Below, in pieces: positions 24,578 through 32,019 of a stretch of 42,720 bases of DNA. Both the position numbers and the translations under genes were made by a program. The DNA comes from Theionarchaea archaeon (GTDB taxonomy: Archaea > Methanobacteriota_B > Thermococci > Methanofastidiosales > SZ-28-30). The notes under the pieces are model-generated. The model saw only the letters and a list, made by a program, of their open reading frames with translations. It made no database searches and was not told where the DNA came from. Within the stretch, counting starts at the first letter, position 1. Each line of letters begins with the position of its first letter. Location of the stretch: contig JACVGT010000005.1 of the NCBI GenBank assembly GCA_018992685.1, positions 1 to 42,720 of the forward strand, given 5' to 3'.

Positions 24578-25531
24578 ATGAAGAGAATACTTGTAGTGAT
24601 ACTGATCAGTGCTCTCGCAGGAGGGCATCTGACTGCTGCTGAAGGGAAGCCAACTGTGGTATGTACCACGACAGCCCTTCAGGCTCTCGCTGAAACGGTA
24701 GGTGGAGACAGGATAGATGTCATCTCTCTAGTCCAGCCGGGAGTGTGTCCTTCTCATTTTGATATCAGGCCCTCACATATCTCTGAGGTAGAGCAGGCCT
24801 CTTTGATCTTGTACCATGGAGTTGAGCCCTGGCTGGAGGGACTGGTAGAGGCCGCCGGCAGTGAATCCCTCCTGACACTTGAAGTGACAGGCCCATGGAA
24901 CACACCAGACATGGCTTCACAGAAGATAGAAATGATACGAGATGCTCTGGTACAGATCGATCCTGAGAATGCTTCAGACTATAATGAAAACGCACAGGAC
25001 GCCACAGATGAGTTGCAAGCCCTAGCTGATTCCATAGAGAAAGAGGCTGCATCTCTGAATTCAGACACTGTGGCTGTGCTGTGTATGGAATGGCAGCAAT
25101 TCATCGTGAAATGGATGGGGTTTTCCGTTGCAGGTACATATCCTCCTCCAGAGACCGTATCTGTGAAAGACATTGACCAGTTGATAGAAACGGGAGAAAC
25201 AGCAGATGTCGTACTTGTTATTGACAATTTGCAGAGTGGAACTGATATTGGATCTCGAATTGCAGCAGAAATTGGGGCATATCATGTTATTCTCACCAAT
25301 TTTCCCCGTGCTGTTCCCGAGACAGACACCATTGCCGACATGATCGAGTACAACGCACACCAACTGCTCACTGCTGTGCAACAGTATCAGCAAGAAAGAG
25401 AAACAATTTCTGCACTGGAAGACGAACTGGAAAAAGAGAAGTCTCAAGGGGATATTTACCAGATTTTGACATTTATATTGGCGGCTCTGTGCTGTATTGA
25501 AGGTCTGGTCCTCTATGTGAGAACTCGGTAG
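24578..25531 (+). CDS. membrane-anchored metal-binding protein of ABC importer (TroA/ZnuA-like)
   Basis: Cluster A-I type solute-binding protein, 317 residues, with a signal peptide (MKRILVVILISALAGG), VVCTTTALQALAETVGGD and SHFDIRPSHISEVEQASLIL, where the first His corresponds to the conserved DPHxYEP ligand. The DPHxWLxP motif that supplies the second His reads GPWNTPDM, so that ligand is absent. The third position is Glu (LCMEWQQFIVKW), as in Mn-binding PsaA. The acid of the last ligand is uncertain. The C-terminus has a coiled coil (ERETISALEDELEKEK) and one transmembrane helix (ILTFILAALCCIEGLVLY) as anchor instead of a lipid. Likely partner of the ATPase and permease at 22019-23508, under the same type of operator. 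Confidence 0.85.
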   Translation: MKRILVVILISALAGGHLTAAEGKPTVVCTTTALQALAETVGGDRIDVISLVQPGVCPSHFDIRPSHISEVEQASLILYHGVEPWLEGLVEAAGSESLLTLEVTGPWNTPDMASQKIEMIRDALVQIDPENASDYNENAQDATDELQALADSIEKEAASLNSDTVAVLCMEWQQFIVKWMGFSVAGTYPPPETVSVKDIDQLIETGETADVVLVIDNLQSGTDIGSRIAAEIGAYHVILTNFPRAVPETDTIADMIEYNAHQLLTAVQQYQQERETISALEDELEKEKSQGDIYQILTFILAALCCIEGLVLYVRTR

Positions 25532-25757
25532 CGAGCCTCAGAATATTTCGTCTATCAATTGGATAATCTACTTTCTTTTTTTCATTCATAGAGAGAAAAG
25601 ATTGCAGTGATAGGTAGTCCTGATCATTTCCCGTAGTGCAAAGACTCTCCCCTCTTCCTCTCGAACCCTCATGAATGCAGAGTCCGTGCAGTGACTTATA
25701 CTGACAGAATACTTTCTTCAACGTATTTGTCTTGTTTTTTGTTTACATAAGAACATG
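25532..25757. other. intergenic region with T-rich terminator
   Basis: A T-rich run at about 25569-25585 probably ends the binding-protein transcript. No gene is visible in the remainder up to the palindrome cluster. Confidence 0.5.
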
Positions 25758-25826
25758 TTACATATGTAAATAGCGCTATTTACTCGTGTAAATCCCCTTT
25801 CATTTGCAGACAGAAAGTTTTATATA
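25758..25826 (+). promoter_or_regulatory. overlapping palindrome cluster and TATA box of the RAM-FrhB operon
   Basis: Three inverted repeats share bases: TTACATATGTAA (25758-25769), GTAAATAGCGCTATTTAC (25766-25783, perfect 18-mer) and TTTAC-TCGT-GTAAA (25779-25792). The outer two are direct repeats of TTAC-N4-GTAAAT, 21 bases apart, i.e. two helical turns. A TATA box TTTATATA follows at 25819-25826. The site lies upstream of BRE/TATA, where archaeal activators bind. Regulator unknown. Confidence 0.7.
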
Positions 25827-25859
25827 CAATAAGACACTAGTAGAACCGAGGTGACCAGA

Positions 25860-26117
25860 TTGAGTTTTGTGGCCAAGTGTTTTGAAGATGTACACGAGAT
25901 TCTCGGGATAAAAGTGGAACCGGGAACTGAACCTGCCGTTATCAAGGAACTGGAGACGTCTCCGCACGTTGCTGCAGTCTACAAGTCTCTCGGTGACTAT
26001 GACATCATTGCGCTGCTGAGTGTTGAGGATTCCAGGGAGTTGACTGAATTTGTTGTTGAGAGAGTGAGAAAACTGAAAGGAGTGGTCGATACGAAGACCA
26101 CGCTCATCAGAAAGTGA
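25860..26117 (+). CDS. stand-alone Lrp/AsnC ligand-binding (RAM) domain protein
   Basis: Product of about 85 residues with only the C-terminal RAM fold of Lrp-family regulators and no helix-turn-helix: AKCFEDVHEILGIKVEPG, then LETSPHVAAVYKSLGDYDII and ELTEFVVERVRKLKGVVDTKT. Such proteins (SraA-like) bind amino acids or other small ligands and can form octamers alone or with full Lrp proteins. A GAGGTGA Shine-Dalgarno at 25848-25854 points to the TTG at 25860 as start; the GTG at 25851 lies inside the Shine-Dalgarno. First gene of an operon with a second RAM protein and an FrhB-like protein. Confidence 0.82.
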   Translation: MSFVAKCFEDVHEILGIKVEPGTEPAVIKELETSPHVAAVYKSLGDYDIIALLSVEDSRELTEFVVERVRKLKGVVDTKTTLIRK

Positions 26118-26126
26118 GGGAGAAAT

Positions 26127-26366
26127 GTGTCGGTTCTGGCTTTGGTTGAGATTCGGACAGAGAATGTAACATCTGTAAAGGAAAGTCTGACTGAAATGGA
26201 GTATGTTCTGGCTATTTATGAACTACTGAGTAGGTTCAATCTAGCTCTGATTGTGGAATTGGAAAATGAACAGGCACTTTTTGAGTTTATGACATTGAAA
26301 GTGCGAACAATTCCAGGAGTCAAAGAAACTAAAACCAACATTATACAGAATGGCATAGTGATCTGA
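26127..26366 (+). CDS. second stand-alone RAM-domain protein
   Basis: Product of 79 residues, a diverged relative of the previous gene: MSVLALVEIRTENVTSVKE, LAIYELLSRFNLALIVELEN, and TLKVRTIPGVKETKTNII at the end, the usual RAM ending. The start is GTG with a GAGGGA Shine-Dalgarno; an ATG one frame away at 26125 leads nowhere. The spacing to its neighbours is nine bases upstream and one base downstream, so all three are one transcript. The two RAM proteins could form a hetero-oligomer. Ligand unknown. Confidence 0.75.
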   Translation: MSVLALVEIRTENVTSVKESLTEMEYVLAIYELLSRFNLALIVELENEQALFEFMTLKVRTIPGVKETKTNIIQNGIVI

Positions 26367-26367
26367 C

Positions 26368-27420
26368 ATGGCGCAGGAAATGAAACTGGGATTCAGGCAT
26401 ATCGAAAAGAAACTGAAGGAAAGGATGGCTTTTAATTTCTCCCAGTTGAAAGAGGACATTATTGAGACAGGTGTGTGCACCCAATGTGGAGCATGCGCAG
26501 CCTTCTGTGACAAGATTGCTATTACAGATGGACAGCCTGTCCTGGAGGGTTCGTGTGAGCGGTGTGGAGTATGTTATGCTCAGTGCCCCAGGACGATTAT
26601 AACAGAAGAGGGGTTGGTGGGGAATTATATCGCTGCATATACCTGTAAGAGTAAGTACAGCACGATCAAAGGGCAGGATGGGGGCGTTGTCACCTCATTA
26701 CTGTGTTACTGCATGAAGGAGAATTTAATTGATGCTGCAGTGGTCACCCAGAAGAATGAAACGGAGCACTGGAAGCCGAATCCTACCTTTGTCACCAAGA
26801 TACCTGAAATCCGGAAGGCGTCAGGTTCCATTTATTGCCACAGTCTAACCATGCCGGCTCTGGTTGAAGCAGTGGAAGAAGGATATCATTCCATTGGGTT
26901 TGTGGGAACTCCCTGCAATATTGACGCAGTGTATAAGATGCAGAAGTCTCCATCCCGGCTGTTCAACTTAATGATAAAGGTCAATATTTTGCGATTTGGA
27001 TTGTTTTGCATGGACAGTTTTACCTACGAAGGGCTGAGACACTTCATTGAGAGTCGGGGTGTCAACCTGGAGAAGATAACCAAAATGGAAATCAAGGTTG
27101 GGTATCTGCATGTGTACTATGACAATTCCATGACAAAATTCAGGGTTCGTGAACTGGATGAATATCGTTCGTCATCGTGCTATTTCTGTACAGATCTGAC
27201 AGCTGAGAGTTCTGATCTGTCTTTTGGGGGAGTGGGATCACCTCCAGGTTATACAACAGTGATAACTCGATCAAATATTGGTGATGAGATTGTGAGGGAA
27301 GCGTGTGATGATGGATGGATTTCCATGGAAGAGATCGGGTTTGATGATTTTACCAAAGTGCTGAACCTTGCCAGGATAAAGAAGATACACATGTATACGG
27401 TGGCCCGCAGACGGGACTAG
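26368..27420 (+). CDS. F420 hydrogenase/dehydrogenase beta-subunit (FrhB) family protein
   Basis: Iron-sulfur flavoprotein of 350 residues. The N-terminus has two [4Fe-4S] motifs (VCTQCGACAAFC and SCERCGVCYAQCPRT), followed by the FrhB N-domain (GQDGGVVTSLLCYCM) and C-domain (GFVGTPCNIDAV, FGLFCMDSFTYEGL, CYFCTDLTAESSDLSFGG). Relatives use FAD to pass electrons between F420 and ferredoxin, sulfite, glutamate synthase or hydrogenase partners. No hydrogenase or other catalytic partner is in the window, so the reaction is open. It follows the second RAM gene by one base, suggesting ligand-dependent control of this redox protein. Confidence 0.92.
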   Translation: MAQEMKLGFRHIEKKLKERMAFNFSQLKEDIIETGVCTQCGACAAFCDKIAITDGQPVLEGSCERCGVCYAQCPRTIITEEGLVGNYIAAYTCKSKYSTIKGQDGGVVTSLLCYCMKENLIDAAVVTQKNETEHWKPNPTFVTKIPEIRKASGSIYCHSLTMPALVEAVEEGYHSIGFVGTPCNIDAVYKMQKSPSRLFNLMIKVNILRFGLFCMDSFTYEGLRHFIESRGVNLEKITKMEIKVGYLHVYYDNSMTKFRVRELDEYRSSSCYFCTDLTAESSDLSFGGVGSPPGYTTVITRSNIGDEIVREACDDGWISMEEIGFDDFTKVLNLARIKKIHMYTVARRRD

Positions 27421-27467
27421 GCAGCGCACGATGAGGCAACTGAGCCAGCAGATGCTACCACCAGGAA

Positions 27468-28457
27468 TCAGCACACTCTGGGAACTGGGTCTGCCACAGG
27501 CTTTTCTAGAATTCGTCTCCCTCCTACGCGGGTCTTTAGCAGCACTTTATCCCCTTTCATGACTTCACCAATGAGTGAAGCGTTTCTCCCGTACTCATGT
27601 CGCTTCAATGTTTCCACCACCCCTTCTGCATCCTCGGGAGCACAGGCAATGACGACTTTCCCCTCACATGCAATCTCGAAATAGTTCAGTCCTAACATTT
27701 CCGAGGCTGCTCTCACCTCGTGTCGCACTGGGATTGCTTCTTCATTGACTTGTATTCCTACTTTCGACTTCTCACTGAATTCATTCAGTGTCTTGGCCAA
27801 TCCGCCCCTGGTGGGATCCTTCATGGCATGAATGTCATAGCAGAGAATTTCTGAAATCATGGTGTTCAGAGGTGCCACATCCGATTGCAGGGCTGTTTCA
27901 AAGCTAATCCCTTCCCTGTGTGACATAATAGCTATCCCGTGATCTCCTATGGTGCCTGAAACTATAATCCTGTCACCTACTGTAATGCCGGTATCAGTGA
28001 TGACGTTTTCTGTGATTCCAATCCCTGCAGTGGTGATGATCACTGAGTCTCCTGCAACTTTTGTGTCTCCGCAGATAATGGATACTCCGGCCTCTTCACA
28101 TACCTTATCCATGGAACGGAGGATTTCTTCTAGGTGAGACACGTCCATTCCTTCAGGAAGAACCATCGCATTTGATAGTGCCAGAGGGGTGGCCCCCATG
28201 ACAGCGAGATCATTGATAGTCCCGCAGACTGCCAGTTTTCCAATGTCTCCACCCGGGAAGAAAATGGGATCAACAGTATGTGCATCTGTTGTAAAAACAA
28301 GAGTGGTACTGTCAAGGGGGATGGTACCTGAGTCATCGAGTTCATCCAGGCCCAATCCTGTCCTGCATCTTCTGTGAAGCAGGTTCTTGAGGACAGTGGT
28401 GTGGAGGAACCTGTCCATTTCTTCCCCCCCTGCGCCGTGCTCTTTCTTGATAATCAT
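27468..28457 (-). CDS. hypE: hydrogenase maturation protein HypE
   Basis: Carbamoyl dehydratase that converts the carbamoyl group on its C-terminal Cys into a thiocyanate, the source of CN ligands for NiFe hydrogenases. The product begins with KKEHGAGGEEM, contains LVFTTDAHTVDPIFFPGGDIGKLA, GTINDLAVMGATPLALS, CGDTKVAG and MKDPTRGGLAKTLNE (PurM-like ATP site), and ends in DPVPRVC with the essential terminal Cys. Length of 329 is normal. TATA-like TTTTTAAATAG about 25 nt upstream suggests a leaderless transcript. It shows that the organism makes NiFe hydrogenase; the structural genes are elsewhere. Confidence 0.96.
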   Translation of the reverse strand: MIIKKEHGAGGEEMDRFLHTTVLKNLLHRRCRTGLGLDELDDSGTIPLDSTTLVFTTDAHTVDPIFFPGGDIGKLAVCGTINDLAVMGATPLALSNAMVLPEGMDVSHLEEILRSMDKVCEEAGVSIICGDTKVAGDSVIITTAGIGITENVITDTGITVGDRIIVSGTIGDHGIAIMSHREGISFETALQSDVAPLNTMISEILCYDIHAMKDPTRGGLAKTLNEFSEKSKVGIQVNEEAIPVRHEVRAASEMLGLNYFEIACEGKVVIACAPEDAEGVVETLKRHEYGRNASLIGEVMKGDKVLLKTRVGGRRILEKPVADPVPRVC

Positions 28458-28804
28458 GAGGGAGTCTTTTTCTGACTATTTAAAAAGGTTGAAGGTTGTT
28501 GTGGAACAGGCTCTGTAGGACTCGTTGTACGAGAAATGAACAATGTCTTGCGGGCTCTCTACTTGCTTTGTAGCTATTTTTCGACCCTTTTCTGTGATTT
28601 CTTTCGCAGTTTGTTGGGCTATTTCTGAGGTCGAAGACAGTATTTCTATTCATCAGGGAAGTGGGAGAAGAACGGACTCCAACCTCTAGGTAGCATGAAG
28701 ATCCCTTTTCGGATTACAAGGTCACATGACGCTTTGAACGTGTATTTCATGTTTGTTTATATCTTCAATGCAAAATCTTATAAGCTGAGGGGTGTAGATG
28801 CGTC
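28458..28804. other. divergent intergenic region
   Basis: Holds the hypE promoter at its left end and the promoter of the DUF998 gene (TATA-like TCTTATAAGC, about 28774-28783, 26 nt before the ATG) at its right end. I see no gene or repeat in the 260 bases between. Confidence 0.5.
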
Positions 28805-29365
28805 ATGAAGTGTGATGCTAGAAAAGTGGCTGGCGCTCTTCTCTTTTTCGGTGGGCTAGAATCCATAGTGCTCATGGTTGTTGCAGAGGCATTGTATCCG
28901 GGGTATAGTGTTGCTGAGAACTATATTAGTGATCTGGGAGTGGGAAGTACTGCCTTGATATTTAACACGTCCATGATTGTGCTGGGTGCAGTTGTTTTGG
29001 TTGGTGCTTATTTTCTTCATAAAGCTTTCAAGTTCACTGTATTTACTGTCTTTCTGGTGATAACTGGTGTGGGCGCTGCAGGCGTAGGGTTGTTCCCAGA
29101 GAACATGGGTCTCTTACACGGGATTTCTGCCCTTCTTACCTTCCTGTTTGGAGGGCTATCAGCTGTTCTGTCATACAGGCTGCAGAAGCCTCCACTTTCG
29201 TATTTCTCTCTTGTGCTGGGTGTAATCACGTTGGTGGCTCTTGTTTTCTTCATGGCTGAGATCTTCATTGGATTGGGTCCCGGAGGAATGGAACGGATGG
29301 TTGCCTACCCCGCCTTGTTATGGGGAACTGGCTTTGGAGGATTTCTGATGGGTTCTGCCGAATAA
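28805..29365 (+). CDS. DUF998 family membrane protein
   Basis: Membrane protein of 186 residues with six predicted helices; features of the DUF998 family are visible: ALYPGYSVAENYISDLGVGST after the first helix, and GLFPENMGLLHGISALLTFL in the middle. Function of the family is unknown. TATA box 26 nt upstream of the ATG, thus probably leaderless. A T-run follows the stop. Confidence 0.88.
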   Translation: MKCDARKVAGALLFFGGLESIVLMVVAEALYPGYSVAENYISDLGVGSTALIFNTSMIVLGAVVLVGAYFLHKAFKFTVFTVFLVITGVGAAGVGLFPENMGLLHGISALLTFLFGGLSAVLSYRLQKPPLSYFSLVLGVITLVALVFFMAEIFIGLGPGGMERMVAYPALLWGTGFGGFLMGSAE

Positions 29366-29367
29366 TG

Positions 29368-29395
29368 ATTTTTTTTCTTTTTTCTGTACCTTTTT
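29368..29395 (+). terminator. T-rich terminator
   Basis: Runs of 8, 6 and 5 T within 28 bases directly after the DUF998 stop. Confidence 0.7.
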
Positions 29396-29517
29396 GAGTG
29401 GTGACGTGTTGGTTTGAGGTGTGGAGGGGAATCCTGGATATTTCGCCTCAATGTTGTTAGTTCCTGTGAAAAGAACGAGATCTGTACATTCTGCTTCTGA
29501 CGGCTGGAGTACGAAAC

Positions 29518-29525
29518 CTTTATAA
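29518..29525 (+). promoter_or_regulatory. TATA box of the 5S rRNA gene
   Basis: CGAAACCTTTATAAG with its centre near 29522, about 27 bases before the predicted 5' end of 5S rRNA. Thus this 5S is transcribed from its own promoter rather than from a 16S-23S operon, which is not seen here. Confidence 0.75.
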
Positions 29526-29548
29526 GCTTGAGAGGAGGGTGAATGAAT

Positions 29549-29666
29549 GGGTACGGCGGTCACAGCGGAAGGGCCACACCCGTTCTCATTCCGAACACGG
29601 AAGTTAAGCCTTCCAGCGATTCGGGCTGTACTGCCATAGGTGGGAACCCCGAGACGCTGCCGGCCC
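29549..29666 (+). rRNA. rrf: 5S ribosomal RNA
   Basis: Contains the conserved 5S core CCGTTCTCATTCCGAACACG, GAAGTTAAGCC and the loop region GGTGGGAACCCCGAGACG. The terminal stem pairs CGGCGGT with GCTGCCG. Length is about 118 bases. It is unlinked to 16S or 23S genes in this window and is followed at once by T7 and a tRNA gene. Ends are approximate by a few bases. Confidence 0.95.
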
Positions 29667-29673
29667 TTTTTTT
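29667..29673 (+). terminator. T7 run between 5S rRNA and tRNA-Asp
   Basis: Seven T residues fill the whole gap between the 5S rRNA and the tRNA. It could end some 5S transcripts or be a processing spacer of a shared transcript. Confidence 0.5.
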
Positions 29674-29748
29674 GCCCGGGTGGTGTAGACCGGACTATCA
29701 TACGGGACTGTCACTCCCGTGACTCGGGTTCAAATCCCGGCCCGGGCG
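29674..29748 (+). tRNA. tRNA-Asp (anticodon GTC)
   Basis: Acceptor stem GCCCGGG/CCCGGGC, anticodon stem-loop CGGGA-CTGTCAC-TCCCG with anticodon GTC, T-arm TCGGG-TTCAAAT-CCCGG, discriminator G73 as required for Asp. No intron. The full CCA is not encoded (GCA follows). It marks the left edge of the accessory region. Confidence 0.96.
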
Positions 29749-29954
29749 CATTCTCCGTGGCTTTGATGCTCTTCTCCCTTTTTATGGACTTTAATGTCAT
29801 GAAGCCTTTGCAGAAGGCTTTGATCGCTTGCAGAAAGCTTTACAATCCAAAAAATGTTATGATATATGGTATTCTCATATTTTTCTACGGAGAAATAGAG
29901 GATGAAATCCACCCTGATTTTTTGATTAAGAGAAATCATATTGTTTTGACAAGA

Positions 29955-30307
29955 TTAACTTGTTATATCCAGTGGTTGGTTGGTTATCAGCAGTGTCGTC
30001 CAGTCCCCGAACGTGTCGACCACATCAACTACCGAAGGAAAATGGCTCAGGGCAGGGAATGTCTTCGTTGGATCAGAGAAGCTACCAGATACGCGTACTC
30101 TCTGTAAATGGGAGTGGGTTTCATCCTCAAAGAGGGACCCAGAAGACAGCCCTGTTCCTGCATCTCGTGCAGATACTTGGAGACCGTGTTCCTAGAGTGT
30201 CGTGTGTTCCGAGCTATCTCATAGAGAGGTATCAGTGGGTCCTGGTACACCTGCTCATAAATGCGGTGGCACCGCTGCAGCCTATTCAGAAAGGATGTCT
30301 CACTCAT
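29955..30307 (-). pseudogene. frameshifted winged-helix regulator (copy A)
   Basis: Starts at ATG 30307 with MSETSFLNRLQRCHRIYEQ and a helix-turn-helix (LYEIARNTRHSRNTVSKYL). The frame breaks after REYAYLV near 30070-30080, but the sequence continues in the next frame as SFSDPTKTFPALSHFPSVV and DWTTLLITNQPLDIT to a stop at 29955. Both parts match the layout of copy B at 31360-32015. The upstream broken ORF ends in TGATG overlapping its start. No function is expected unless the shift is a sequencing error. Confidence 0.7.
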
Positions 30308-30803
30308 CAATTCCACCCATTAGAGCCAAATTTATCAGAGTCTCCCTCCATGCCTTCCAGGAAGAATAGGATCCTCCTGTCCACCACACATCCTCTGGTG
30401 AAGAGGTAAGATATTTGTTGATGAATGCTCCAATATTTCAGCAATTTTTCTGGTGTGAAGATTCCGCTCATTTTATGACTTTCTTGTGGATCTTTCTTTC
30501 CGTCGTGAGGACGGGGGTGAGAAACTGGGCACGGAGTGGTGAAGGGAGGTTCACAGCCCAGTTCCTCGAGGTAGTTCAAGCGGAAGCCTTTCCACCTGGA
30601 TCATGAGTTTGGTGGCGGTGATATCCTCTGTGTGAGCACCATACGAGGGATAGGAAGCGTGGTCTCAAAGGGAGCAATTCCGGGCTTCCATGAAGGATCG
30701 AACCCATTCTCTCAGTCCTTTCCGCTTCCACGTCACTGACTGTCATGATCACATGGTTGAGGCACTTGCTCTCCAGTTCATCGCGACAGTAGGTGCCAAT
30801 CAA
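30307..30803 (-). pseudogene. broken ORF(s) upstream of regulator copy A
   Basis: Two reading frames on the minus strand (30803-30576 and 30579-30307) join in different phases. The first holds NHVIMTVSDVEAERTERMGS and the second SHKMSGIFTPEKLLKYWSIH and CVVDRRILFFLEGMEGDSDK. These look like pieces of one decayed protein gene with at least one frameshift near 30580-30660. I do not recognise the family. Confidence 0.4.
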
Positions 30804-31359
30804 GAGAAAAGTAGGTTATTTCGTTCACTGATAAGAAGCTCTCCTCATTAGGTCGTGCGATCTATCGCCAGTATCCAATACATTCCGTACACAATAGATT
30901 AATATACTTTAAGGCCGAAAAAATGTGACAGTACCCTATAAAAGGAAAGAAATCAAGAGGTGTGGGAGATCTGGGAAACAAGTCTAAGGAGGTAAAATCC
31001 ATGGAAATGGTAACTTGTTGCTGCTTTGGACCAGATCCCCACCTGTGACATCTAAATTCAGTGTTCTAGGAGCCAGAGCGATAACTATTCTCATACCAGT
31101 GTTTGCCGGCTCCCTCAAAGAGGAGAAAGATTCTCGAAATGAATCGCTCTTAGCTCGATTTCCTATACTTCACTATTTATTACACTAATATTTATGGTTT
31201 TCTATCAATTAAGTGCAAGAATCCCCATAAAAGAAGAGGAAAGAGATCTCATCCGGAAGGGCAACTTCTGGGGAGAACCCACGATGTTTTTTCTCCTAGT
31301 ACTCTTTCGTGAATTTATCCACCGTAAATCGAACATGAGAATTCTTGGAGTACTCCTGA
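30804..31359. other. gene-poor stretch with an orphan promoter
   Basis: About 550 bases with no intact gene. Contains a good TATA box and ribosome binding site at about 30944-30995 leading into only a 15-codon frame, given separately. The plus-strand frame at 31194-31430 has no Shine-Dalgarno, no recognisable product and overlaps copy B, so it is not called. Confidence 0.5.
31001..31048 (+). pseudogene. truncated 15-codon ORF behind an intact promoter and RBS
   Basis: TATA-like CCCTATAAAAGG (30942-30953) and a perfect AAGGAGGT Shine-Dalgarno (30986-30993) precede ATG 31001, but the frame stops after MEMVTCCCFGPDPHL. The signals are as good as those of expressed genes here, so this is probably the start of a gene whose body was lost. 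A real Cys-rich micropeptide is possible but less likely. Confidence 0.35.
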
Positions 31360-32015
31360 CTAGTCAAGTTCCTTCCTCCAGTAGTATTCTTTTCTTGTTT
31401 GATTCTCCTTTCTTACGATTCCCCTCTTGACCAAGGCTTCCACCAGAAAGGGGTGCTGGATACCAGGAATGTCTTCAAGACGAGTTGTTACCCTTTCTAT
31501 CGGCTTTTTGGGTGTCCTTTCGTGACAGATCAGAGAGGTTGATGCCCTTTGAAAACAACAGGTGGTGGGTAGTTCAGAGAAGAGATCAATGATGAAATCT
31601 TCGTAATCCATTTCAAAGATATGTTGGTAAGGATCACAGGCATTGATTGTCTCAGGAAAATAGGAGGTGGCAATGGTACAGTACATGGGGAGCCTTTCGA
31701 GGAACTCAATGCCATATCCACCCCTTATGTGATACTTCTTCTTTACGAGGGGCTCCAGGGGACATTTCCCCATGGATTGTACCATCAATGTCAAGGTTCA
31801 TATCTGAGACCACCCAAACATTGCAGAGTCTTTCCAGGATCTTATGGTAGAGTACGTGATTGTCCTTGATGTATTCTCTGAACAGTCCGAGAGGATTGGA
31901 AGAATTAACCAGGTACACGTAGGTCTTGAAACTAGAGAATGACTTCTTCCTGATCTGGGGTCCCGCGATATATCCGTTTTCGACTGCCTCTCTTAGCCTT
32001 TCTCCAACACTTCTG
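31360..32015 (-). pseudogene. frameshifted, 5'-truncated winged-helix regulator (copy B)
   Basis: Reading from about 32015 on the minus strand: RLREAVENGYIAGPQIRKKS, KTYVYLVNSSNPLGLFREYI, LERLCNVWVVSDMNLDID, then a frameshift near 31745, then KKKYHIRGGYGIEFLERLP and FIIDLFSELPTTCCFQRAS to a stop at 31360. It aligns with copy A around the GP-R motif and the YLV..S.P...F segment. The N-terminal helix-turn-helix is missing: the sequence meets the 3' end of the methyltransferase gene at 32020. It looks as if the restriction-modification block replaced or cut its 5' part. Confidence 0.65.
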
Positions 32016-32019
32016 AAGT

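Noticed and set aside
25758..25792. Palindrome cluster as a CRISPR or integration site
   Set aside because: Only two short direct repeats, no spacers, and the position just upstream of a TATA box fits an operator better.
29318..29701. 127-codon minus-strand ORF over the 5S rRNA
   Set aside because: It runs antisense through the 5S rRNA and part of the tRNA; chance frame.
29640..30107. 155-codon plus-strand ORF starting in the 5S rRNA
   Set aside because: Begins inside the 5S rRNA, crosses the tRNA and is antisense to regulator copy A.
31194..31430. 78-codon plus-strand ORF
   Set aside because: No Shine-Dalgarno, no recognisable product, and its end is antisense to regulator copy B.
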